Below, piece after piece: positions 17,732-25,558 of a stretch of 64,000 nucleotides of DNA (position 1 is its first letter; each line of letters begins with the position of its first letter). A program made the position numbers and the translations under genes. The stretch lies in contig JAZGEF010000020.1 in the NCBI GenBank assembly GCA_036478595.1, forward strand, positions 1 through 64,000. The letters are read 5' to 3'. This DNA is from Granulosicoccus sp036478595 (GTDB lineage Bacteria; Pseudomonadota; Gammaproteobacteria; Granulosicoccales; Granulosicoccaceae). Below the pieces are notes generated by a model that saw nothing but the letters and a program-made list of their open reading frames with translations, was not told the DNA's origin and searched no databases.

Positions 17732-19057
17732 ATGGGCAAAACTTCACCTAATTCAGCTGCATCCATAGCGTGGTTCCGCGAGGCCTCACCCTATATTCAT
17801 GCCCATCGCGGTAAGAAGATGGTGTTATGCCTGCCAGGTTCAATGGTGGCAGCTGAACGCATTGATACGCTCGTATCCGACCTAATTCTACTCAGCCACC
17901 TCGGGCTGCAACTGGTGCTTTGCTTCGGCTTACGCAGCGAACTGGACGCACACCTTACAAGCTCAAACCAATCAGCATCTGTGGTGGATGATCGACGCAT
18001 CACCACTGATGCAGCCTTAGTCGGGTTACTACAAGCTGCAGGTGATATGCGTGCACGGCTAGAAGCGCAATTATCGCGTGGCTTACCGAATACGCCGATG
18101 TCAGGCACCCACCTTTCTGTTTGTTCCGGCAATTTTATCAGTGCCCAACCCTACGGCATTCACAACGGTGTTGATTACCTGCATACCGGCACGGTGCGGC
18201 AAGTGAACGCGCATAGCATCAATTCCCTACTCGAGTCTGGCCAGTTGGTTGTGTTGCCGCCTATTGGTTATTCACCGACGGGCGATGTGTTTAATGTTAA
18301 AACCGAAGAAATAGCCAGTGAAGCCGCGATCGCGCTTAATGCCGACAAGCTAGTTTTTTTCGTCGATCAATTACCCATTGATGAGACCGGTGCACTGATA
18401 CGCCAAGCCAGCTCAAGCGAGATGGAAGCAGCAGCTTTACAGCATGGCAATATTGACATCGTTAGTACGCTCAACTATTCAGTGCAGTCGTGTAAGCGCG
18501 GTGTTGCTCGTGTTCACCTAGTCGTATCCAACAAACCCGATGCCTTGTTAAAAGAATTGTTTACGCGCGACGGAGGTGGCACCTTAGTGACAGCGGGCCT
18601 ATGGGAATCAATTCGGCAAGCTCAAATACAAGATGTTGGCGGCATTATCAAGTTGATTGAGCCACTTCAACAAGACGGATCTCTGGTTGCGCGTTCACGC
18701 GAGCAGCTCGAGCTCGACATCGATAATTTCATGGTGTGCGAACGCGATGGCATGATCGTGGCTTGCGCAGCCTTGTTTATCCCAGATGAAGACACGGACG
18801 GCTATGCACAAATTGCTTGTGTAGCCACTCACGAAGATTACCAGGGCGCAGGTCGCGCCGACAAATTGTTGCTTGCACTGGAAAAACGCGCACGTACTGC
18901 TGGCATCACACGTGTTCTGTTACTCAGCACGCGCGCAGCGCACTGGTTTATTCAACGTGGATTTAATGAAGTGGATCTACAGACGCTTCCCGCTGGTCGG
19001 CAAGCACTCTACAATGCGCAACGCAACTCTAAGGTATTTGAAAAACTGCTAGCTTAA
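17732..19057 (+). CDS. argA: Amino-acid N-acetyltransferase (N-acetylglutamate synthase) ArgA
   Basis: Catalyses the first step of arginine biosynthesis, glutamate plus acetyl-CoA to N-acetylglutamate. The 441-residue protein has an amino-acid-kinase domain (~1-290; includes VLPPIGYSPTGDVFNVKTEEIA) and a GNAT domain (~300-441; CVATHEDYQGAGRADKLLLALE and STRAAHWFIQRGFNEVD). The C-terminal YNAQRNSKVFEKLL is typical of gammaproteobacterial ArgA. Length matches E. coli ArgA (443). ATG 17732 lacks a clear ribosome site. I saw no obvious ArgR operator in the 173-base upstream gap. The gene is divergent from the protease and ends 11 bases from the convergent Lon-N gene. Confidence 0.95.
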   Translation: MGKTSPNSAASIAWFREASPYIHAHRGKKMVLCLPGSMVAAERIDTLVSDLILLSHLGLQLVLCFGLRSELDAHLTSSNQSASVVDDRRITTDAALVGLLQAAGDMRARLEAQLSRGLPNTPMSGTHLSVCSGNFISAQPYGIHNGVDYLHTGTVRQVNAHSINSLLESGQLVVLPPIGYSPTGDVFNVKTEEIASEAAIALNADKLVFFVDQLPIDETGALIRQASSSEMEAAALQHGNIDIVSTLNYSVQSCKRGVARVHLVVSNKPDALLKELFTRDGGGTLVTAGLWESIRQAQIQDVGGIIKLIEPLQQDGSLVARSREQLELDIDNFMVCERDGMIVACAALFIPDEDTDGYAQIACVATHEDYQGAGRADKLLLALEKRARTAGITRVLLLSTRAAHWFIQRGFNEVDLQTLPAGRQALYNAQRNSKVFEKLLA

Positions 19058-19068
19058 AACGTACGTCG

Positions 19069-19647
19069 CTAGCGTCGTGCAAGCTCAATGCGTAGTGCTG
19101 CCAACGCATCAACCCTCACGCTGTTTTGCTGAAGATCCAGCAATTCAAACCGAGACTGAGGTGCTAAGGGTAGCAACTCTAACAAGCGATAACAAACCCA
19201 ATCAGGCTCGTTCACCTTACGTTCTGCAAAGCGAATATTGGGCTCGACAAAATCGAGTATCAGAACAAGCTTTTCAGATAGCGAGTCAATTGCATCCGAG
19301 CTTTCCAGCGGCGCACACTGATCAAAAAACTCAACCTCTCCCACCACAAGCTCGTTATCGTCAATCGTGTGCGTTAACACTCGAAACTCCCGATCCCCTT
19401 CTATCGAGATATGCAGTAAACCATCTGGGCCTTGATCAAAATCCACGATTCGCACGCTGCAACCTATTGGATAAGGCTTAGCGGGAGCGCCAGCGTCAAG
19501 GCCAGACTCGATCAGACACACACCAAAGCCTGTGTTGTTTTTTAAACAACGGGTTAGCATATCTATATAACGCCGCTCGAACAAGCGTAGTGGCATTAAA
19601 CCGCCAGGAAGAACAATACTAGATAAGGGAAAAAGCGGGAGCAGCAA
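19069..19647 (-). CDS. Lon N-terminal (substrate-binding) domain protein
   Basis: A 192-residue stand-alone protein of the Lon N-terminal/PUA-like family: LPLFPLSSIVLPGGLMPLRLFERRY at the start is diagnostic, and the ATPase and protease domains of Lon are absent. Such proteins are widespread; substrate binding without proteolysis is presumed. Translation likely begins at TTG 19647, directly after the ubiX stop (TAG-TTG), so the two genes are translationally coupled. The shared operon with ubiX is seen; a functional link is not established. Confidence 0.88.
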   Translation of the reverse strand: MLLPLFPLSSIVLPGGLMPLRLFERRYIDMLTRCLKNNTGFGVCLIESGLDAGAPAKPYPIGCSVRIVDFDQGPDGLLHISIEGDREFRVLTHTIDDNELVVGEVEFFDQCAPLESSDAIDSLSEKLVLILDFVEPNIRFAERKVNEPDWVCYRLLELLPLAPQSRFELLDLQQNSVRVDALAALRIELARR

Positions 19648-20259
19648 CTAATCAATACCCCAGCGAGGTTGCAGTGTTTGTTCTACACCTAACTGATCAA
19701 GCACTCTGGCAACAACGAAGTCAATGAGCTCATCAATATGCTTGGGCCGGTTATAAAAGGCAGGATTAGGAGGCATGATAATGGCACCTGCTTGCGCGAG
19801 GCGAAGCATATTTTGAAGATGAATGGTTGAGAACGGCATCTCTCGAGGCATGACGATCAGTTGGCGATTCTCTTTAAGCATAACGTCAGCTGCACGTTCT
19901 AACAGGTTGTTGCAATTACCCGCGGCCACCGCGGCCAAGGTGCCGGTAGTACAGGGGCATATCACCATCGAATCAGGTGCACCAGAGCCACTGGCAATCG
20001 GCGCGGTCCATTGCTCTTGACCAAAGGCTTGCAGCTGCCCATCTTTTGCTTGATAACGGTCGCTCAGGAAACGCTGCAAGTCAGCGGTTTTGCTTGGCGC
20101 AGTGTCGTCGGTATCCATACTCATCACAATTTTTGCAGGTTTGGACATGAGCACATAAATATCGCACTCAGCTTTGATGAGACATTCGATAAGGCGCATC
20201 GCGTATTGAATACCCGATGCGCCGGTCATCGCAACCGTTATGGTTTTATTGGTTGCCAA
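19648..20259 (-). CDS. ubiX: Flavin prenyltransferase UbiX
   Basis: Makes prenylated FMN, the cofactor of the UbiD decarboxylase in ubiquinone synthesis. The 203-residue protein shows AMTGASGIQYAMRL (N-terminal FMN loop), SGAPDSMVICPCTTGTLAAVAAG, the segment NLLERAADVMLKENR, and VMPREMPFSTIHLQNML. The start is TTG 20259; the frame is closed by a TGA shortly upstream, and ATG 20229 would cut into the first beta strand. ubiD is not in the window. The downstream Lon-N gene is coupled. Confidence 0.94.
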   Translation of the reverse strand: MATNKTITVAMTGASGIQYAMRLIECLIKAECDIYVLMSKPAKIVMSMDTDDTAPSKTADLQRFLSDRYQAKDGQLQAFGQEQWTAPIASGSGAPDSMVICPCTTGTLAAVAAGNCNNLLERAADVMLKENRQLIVMPREMPFSTIHLQNMLRLAQAGAIIMPPNPAFYNRPKHIDELIDFVVARVLDQLGVEQTLQPRWGID

Positions 20260-20301
20260 AACGGCCCAACTTTGTCACGACTAATTTACTCTTTGATTAC
20301 G

Positions 20302-23300
20302 TTAAGGCAGTACTACCAGCTCAACGCGTCGATTGAGAGCGCGCCCTGCTCGCGTATCGTTTTGTGCAACGGGTCGGTACTGCCCATAGCCAATTGCTGA
20401 CAATCGATTGGCATCAACGCCAGCTTTACTCTGGAGATAATTAACGGTATTCGCAGCTCTTGCTACGGAGAGTTCCCAGTTAGATGGAAAGAACGCAAGC
20501 AAATCACCGGATACCGGGATACTATCCGTATGCCCTTCAACCTGCACAGTATTACCCACGCCATTCAACGCGCTACCCACCTTTCTCATCAACGTCCGGC
20601 CCTGACGAGTCAATCTTGCACGACCAGACGAGAACAAGGCTTCGCTACGCAAGTTAACTACCACGCTGTTGTCGTCACGCACTGATACTTGTGGGTCACT
20701 GACGCCATTTTCTAGCAAGTTGGCTTCAATTTGATCACGCAAAGCACCGGCGGCTGCCAACATGTTTTGGCTAGACGCTTCGCGAGAGGCGAGTTCATTG
20801 TTAGCGGAGTTTAGCTGGCCTTTGACATCGCCTACCATAGCGCTGCTGGCATCAAGCCGCTGTTGCAAATCACTGCGTACAGACTCCAAAGCCGCCACCT
20901 GATTACGCAAATCATCGAGCTTGCCGCCCATTTCTTGGGCACTGCTAGCAGATGTAGCACGAAACTGATCCAACTCGTCGCCCTTTGCATCTAATTCAAC
21001 CATCGTTGCATCTAGAGCAGACTTTGTTAGGTCGAGTTCGCTTGTGAGACCCGTCACCTGCGCAGTCAATCCGCTAACTTCAGTTTTCAATTCTTCTGCA
21101 CCGCTGGCTGAACTGGATAAAAGAGCAGACAACTCCGACTCTTTAGCTTCTAAGTTAGAGCTAGCGTCAGACAATGCAGATTGTGTTTGCTCAAGTTCGC
21201 CGCCAAGGGCTGTGACCTTATCGTTTAATCCAGACACTTGACTATTAAGCTCATCTGCAGTGCTGGCAGAATTCGATTTGAATTGCATGAATTCAGAACC
21301 TCGCGCATCAAGATCAGACATCGCTGCCGCCAAAGCAATTTTGGTTTGATCCAATTCGCCTTCTCGGGCTGAGCGTTGAGCTGTTACATCGTCAATTTGT
21401 AGTTTTAGGGCACCTGATTGATCATTAGCGCTATTCAACTCCGCTTGCATCTCTTCTATCGTTGTATTGGCTTCACTTAGGTCACCTTCGAACATGCCTA
21501 TCTTTTCGCGTGTAGTACCAAGCTGCATATCAGCCTCACTGAAGCGCGCCTGTAAGCTGGCAAGCTGATCGCTTAAGCCTGTTTGCTCGGTTTGCAATCT
21601 GCCGATTGAATCAGTTCGTTCTAAAACAATGCCTTGAGCCACGGTTAACTCACCTTCGAGCTCACCTACTCTGGCTTGGAGCTCCACTACCTCGCCTTGA
21701 AAACCATCTCTCTCAGCTGTTGCTGCTGCATGGCTCGCTGTAAGATCGCTAACTTCTTCCTGGTATGCATCTCGCTCAGCCAGGGTTGAGTCTATTTCGC
21801 CCCTAAGCTCTGCCGCCAATTTTTCAGAGCCGCTTAGGCTCGCTTTACTTTGATCAAGCTTTACGAGCATGTCGCTAAATTCATTGCCCATCTCTGACTG
21901 CATATCAACTAATTTAACCTCGGCGCTATTGAGACTTTCAGTTGCTGTGTTTAGCTGGGCAACAAGATCATCCCGCTCGGTTTCAAGATCCACCAGCTTG
22001 CCCTGCAAGCCGGTTAGTTCTCCCACCGTGCTTTCAGCATCACCTGATTGACTAGCCAGTTGAGCTTGTAAATCAGCGAAGCTGGCTTCAAGCGCATCCT
22101 TCTCGCTACCGATTAAGCTTGCACTGGCATAGCTCGAATCAAGGTCACTCTTACTAATATCAATATAGGTTTGCAATTGCGCTATGCGAGAGTTCAGGCC
22201 AGCATTCTGGGCTTTAAGCTCCTCGCTAGCGGTAGCGTTACCTTCATTAGCTGCTGCGTCCTGCAATGAAGCCACAGATGCGCTCAATTCAGCATTTGAA
22301 CTTTCCAGTTCTACCGATCGGCTTTGTAGCTCAGCTAATTTGGTGGTTTGCTCATCAACTGTTCCTCGGGCATCGGCTAATGCTAATTCAAGTTCCTCAG
22401 CAGACTCCGTTACTTCTGCAGTGGTCAGGCTTGCCGTGTTTTTCACGTCTGCAACGGTTGCCAACAGTTCAATCTTCTCTCCAGCTAGGCCATCACGCTG
22501 TACTACCAGTTCATTGCGTTCCGTTGCCAAGCTATCGCGTTCTGCTGAAAGCGTATCTCGCTCAATTGTCAAACCATCGCGCTCGGTAGTGAGCGTCACA
22601 ACTTGTGACTCCAAGGCAAGTTTTCGCGCTTCGAGCTCGCCGATCTCAGCATTTAGAGACGTAATGTCATCGTCGTAACGAGCCTGTAAGTCGCTCAAGC
22701 CAGCTTTTGCTTGCATCATTTCAGATGAAGTGGTGTTTCCACTCGCCATCAACGATTGAACTTGTGAGTTCAAGTCTTCGGCTTGTGACGCAAGGTCACG
22801 TTTTACTGAAGCTACACCAGAACGAGTGAGGCGCAACTCTTTTTCAGTATCACTTAGCGCCAATTGTGTTTCTTGTGACAGGGTTTCAGTATCGTCGTAA
22901 CGAGCCTGTAAGTCGCTCAGGTCAGCTTGTGCTCGCACCAATTCAGATGCAGCGGTGTCGCCGCTCGCCATCAATGATTGCACTTGCGAGTTCAAATCTT
23001 GGGTTTGCGACGCAAGGTCCGCTTGTAATGATTCCACTTGTGAGCTCAAACCTTCGGTTTGTGACGCAAGGTCACGTTTTACTGAAGCTAGACCAGAACG
23101 AGTGAGGCGCAACTGAGTTTCAGTATCACTTAGTGCGAGTTGCGTCTCTTGTAAAAGCGCTTCGCTGTTTGACACTGCCGTCTCAATGAGGCCCAATTTT
23201 GTTTCTGATGTTATAGCTCGCTGGCCTAAGCTGTCCACTTGGCTTTCCAACAATGCTTTACGGGCTGCAAGCTCACCCACTTCCGCACTTAACATAGTGG

Positions 23301-24048
23301 TGTCGGTGTCGTACAAGTTAAGCAGTGTTTTGTAACTCAATTGAGCTTGTGCTGCTTGCGCAGCGGTACTATCTGACGAGCTCATCAATGATTGAACCTG
23401 AGCTTGTGCTGAAGCAAATTGCTGCTGACCTTGCGTGGTGGATTGCTTCGCAAGCTCTAGCTCTGACATGGTGTCTTCTAGCTGGCGCTCCAGTGTTTCG
23501 ATTGTATCGTCACGTTGAGATGCAAATGTTTCAAGCTCTGCTGTGGTGACATCTAGGCGTGATTGCAAGTCATTGATCTGCGCTTCGAGCACAGAGTTGG
23601 CATCGGCTGCAGATGCCAATTGAGTTAAGGACACTTCACCTGCCGTGGTGAATTCGGCCAACTGAGCTCGAGCGGCTTCGAGTTCACTTTGAAAAGTAGC
23701 GATTTCTTCTTGCTTGTTGGCAATGTCTGTGGAGCCAGCAGCGGATGCAGCGTCTTGCTCGCTACGAACGACTTCGAGCTCGGAACGTAAAGCGGAAAGC
23801 TCTGATTCTTTTTCGAGCAAATCGGCTTTTGCAGCATTTAACCCCGCATCTGCTGTGTCCAGCTTTCCCGTGGCTTCAAGTAAGTTAGCGCCAATTGCAT
23901 CATTTTTGCTTTGCAGCTGGAGCACATCCCCGCTGGTTCGCGATCCTGCAAACCAGGAACCCACAAGTGCCAAGAAGGTCAGCCCAGCGAGCAAAAACTT
24001 CAATTGGTAGGAGGACTTACTGGGCGATTTCTCGAAGTCTCTAAACAT
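20302..24048 (-). CDS. Membrane-anchored giant coiled-coil protein with C-terminal OmpA domain
   Basis: A 1248-residue protein. Residues ~16-36 (LKFLLAGLTFLALVGSWFAG) form a membrane anchor after a short basic/polar cytoplasmic tail. Residues ~45-1110 are predicted coiled coil, very rich in Leu, Ala, Glu, Ser and Gln. The last ~120 residues are an OmpA/MotB-type peptidoglycan-binding domain (SEALFSSGRARLT, VEGHTDSIPVSG, FPSNWELSVARA, LSAIGYGQYRPVA, NRRVELVVLP). It most likely spans the periplasm, tying the inner membrane to the cell wall. Internal duplications are visible (residues ~296-459). It is not next to a motA gene, so a flagellar stator role is unlikely. It lies 42 bases before ubiX on the same strand and diverges from mtaB. 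Confidence 0.88.
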   Translation of the reverse strand: MFRDFEKSPSKSSYQLKFLLAGLTFLALVGSWFAGSRTSGDVLQLQSKNDAIGANLLEATGKLDTADAGLNAAKADLLEKESELSALRSELEVVRSEQDAASAAGSTDIANKQEEIATFQSELEAARAQLAEFTTAGEVSLTQLASAADANSVLEAQINDLQSRLDVTTAELETFASQRDDTIETLERQLEDTMSELELAKQSTTQGQQQFASAQAQVQSLMSSSDSTAAQAAQAQLSYKTLLNLYDTDTTMLSAEVGELAARKALLESQVDSLGQRAITSETKLGLIETAVSNSEALLQETQLALSDTETQLRLTRSGLASVKRDLASQTEGLSSQVESLQADLASQTQDLNSQVQSLMASGDTAASELVRAQADLSDLQARYDDTETLSQETQLALSDTEKELRLTRSGVASVKRDLASQAEDLNSQVQSLMASGNTTSSEMMQAKAGLSDLQARYDDDITSLNAEIGELEARKLALESQVVTLTTERDGLTIERDTLSAERDSLATERNELVVQRDGLAGEKIELLATVADVKNTASLTTAEVTESAEELELALADARGTVDEQTTKLAELQSRSVELESSNAELSASVASLQDAAANEGNATASEELKAQNAGLNSRIAQLQTYIDISKSDLDSSYASASLIGSEKDALEASFADLQAQLASQSGDAESTVGELTGLQGKLVDLETERDDLVAQLNTATESLNSAEVKLVDMQSEMGNEFSDMLVKLDQSKASLSGSEKLAAELRGEIDSTLAERDAYQEEVSDLTASHAAATAERDGFQGEVVELQARVGELEGELTVAQGIVLERTDSIGRLQTEQTGLSDQLASLQARFSEADMQLGTTREKIGMFEGDLSEANTTIEEMQAELNSANDQSGALKLQIDDVTAQRSAREGELDQTKIALAAAMSDLDARGSEFMQFKSNSASTADELNSQVSGLNDKVTALGGELEQTQSALSDASSNLEAKESELSALLSSSASGAEELKTEVSGLTAQVTGLTSELDLTKSALDATMVELDAKGDELDQFRATSASSAQEMGGKLDDLRNQVAALESVRSDLQQRLDASSAMVGDVKGQLNSANNELASREASSQNMLAAAGALRDQIEANLLENGVSDPQVSVRDDNSVVVNLRSEALFSSGRARLTRQGRTLMRKVGSALNGVGNTVQVEGHTDSIPVSGDLLAFFPSNWELSVARAANTVNYLQSKAGVDANRLSAIGYGQYRPVAQNDTRAGRALNRRVELVVLP
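22671..23160 (-). repeat. 222-bp tandem duplication within the OmpA-coil gene
   Basis: The sequence beginning CGTCGTAACGAGCCTGTAAG at 22671 recurs at 22893, an offset of 222 bases (74 codons). The match continues past CGAGTGAGGCGCAACT, where the offset becomes 276 because the copy at higher coordinates carries an extra 54 bases (18 codons). That insert is itself a tandem copy of an 18-residue unit of the type DLASQTxxLxSQVxSLxA. The reading frame is kept throughout. Confidence 0.85.
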
Positions 24049-24170
24049 GAAATGTAATCCCGAAATTAGTGTGTGGTGAAGCTAAGATAAGACGCAGTTG
24101 ATAGCTTATCGAAAACCCAGCGTTGCCACAATCTTGTCAGCCAATTAGCCGCTTAAGGTAGACTGTAACA

Positions 24171-25472
24171 TTGTCAAATAATGTTGCAGTTGCCGTGCGA
24201 GTACATTTAAGTTCCTTAGGTTGCAGACTGAACGAGGCCGAGCTTGAACAATGGGCAGGCGATTTTCTCCGTTTGGGCGACTCTGTCGAGCGGCAGGCTG
24301 AAAATGCAGATGTTCTAATTTTGAACACTTGTGCAGTGACAAGTGAGGCCGTCAAAAAATCCCGCCAGCGCATTCAGCGGCTACAACGCGCCAATCCTGA
24401 GGCTAAAGTGGTGGTTTCAGGCTGTTACAGCACACTCGAGAAACCCTCGCAACTGGCGGAACTTGGCGTTGACCTTGTCGTACCTAACACGAGTAAAGAT
24501 AAACTTGTGCCACTAACTCGGCAAACGTTTGCACAACCCAATATGCCTGAAGGTGCTACTGCACCTGCTGAGTTTGCTCTATTTAAGCGCAATCGACATC
24601 GGGCGTTTATTAAAATTCAGGATGGTTGCCGATATCGTTGCACCTTTTGCATTGTTACCGTTGCGCGCGGAAGTGAGCGAAGTCGATCAGTTGTAGACAT
24701 TTGTAACGAAGTTCGGGAATTGCACCAACAAGGCATTCAGGAGATTGTGTTAACGGGTGTTCATGTTGGCGGTTACGGGTCAGATATCGAGAGCGATCTG
24801 CAAACGTTGGTAGAATCGCTGCTGCGAAACACCGAAATCCCGCGAATCCGTTTTGCATCCGTAGAACCGTGGGATCTTTCGCCCGAATTTTTTACTTTAT
24901 TTGCCGATTCCCGCATTATGCCGCACATGCATCTGCCACTACAAAGCGGAAGCGACACGGTGTTGCGCCGTATGGCACGGCGCTGCAAAACAGCTGATTT
25001 CACCATAATATGCCAACAACTACGAGAAGCGGTGCCCGAATTTAACGTCACTACCGACATCATCGTGGGGTTCCCAGGCGAAACCGAAGATGAATGGCAA
25101 GAATCCCTAGCCTATTTGCAAAGCCTTCCTGAGTTCGGCCACATCCATATATTTACCTACTCAGAACGTGAAGGAACAAAAGCTGCCACGCTGCCTAACC
25201 CGGTTACGTCAAATATTCGACAGCAACGTAGCCGTGAACTACACAAAATTGCTGCAGATCAACGAAAATCGGCGCAAGCCTTGCAGCTAAACAAAATAGT
25301 TGCTGTGCTGTGGGAACGCGGGCAACTCGAAAATGGTCAGATACGACATTGGGGTTATACACCCAACTATATGAAGGTCACCACGCTAAGTGATGTGGAC
25401 CTGACCAATCAGATACTCGACACCCGCTTAACAGCCGTCTGCGATGATGGCATGCAAGGACAAGTGGTGTAA
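24171..25472 (+). CDS. mtaB: tRNA t6A37 methylthiotransferase MtaB
   Basis: Radical-SAM enzyme that converts t6A at tRNA position 37 to ms2t6A. The 433-residue protein has the N-terminal UPF0004 domain with Cys ligands (SLGCRLNEAE, LNTCAVTSEA, VSGCYST) and the radical-SAM CxxxCxxC (CRYRCTFC), followed by VARGSERSR. TCAVTSEAVKKSRQ and LNEAELEQW are the MtaB rather than MiaB or RimO pattern. The C-terminal TRAM domain appears short. The start is uncertain: the frame opens at TTG 24171 with AAGGT 12 bases upstream; GTG 24195 is an alternative. It diverges from the OmpA-coil gene. Confidence 0.92.
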   Translation: MSNNVAVAVRVHLSSLGCRLNEAELEQWAGDFLRLGDSVERQAENADVLILNTCAVTSEAVKKSRQRIQRLQRANPEAKVVVSGCYSTLEKPSQLAELGVDLVVPNTSKDKLVPLTRQTFAQPNMPEGATAPAEFALFKRNRHRAFIKIQDGCRYRCTFCIVTVARGSERSRSVVDICNEVRELHQQGIQEIVLTGVHVGGYGSDIESDLQTLVESLLRNTEIPRIRFASVEPWDLSPEFFTLFADSRIMPHMHLPLQSGSDTVLRRMARRCKTADFTIICQQLREAVPEFNVTTDIIVGFPGETEDEWQESLAYLQSLPEFGHIHIFTYSEREGTKAATLPNPVTSNIRQQRSRELHKIAADQRKSAQALQLNKIVAVLWERGQLENGQIRHWGYTPNYMKVTTLSDVDLTNQILDTRLTAVCDDGMQGQVV

Positions 25473-25558
25473 AAACAGCAGCTGTGAACTCACGGGATTA
25501 AACAACTCGGCACGTACGGCTAGCATTAACAAACAGCCTTAGAGATTGACGGAATATC

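Noticed and set aside
22184..22678. 164-codon open frame on the + strand inside the OmpA-coil gene
   Set aside because: Ser/Ala-rich antisense shadow of a coiled-coil gene; no ribosome site and no known motif.
25473..25558. PdhR-type operator before aceE
   Set aside because: No ATTGGT-N3-ACCAAT-like palindrome could be seen in this 86-base gap.
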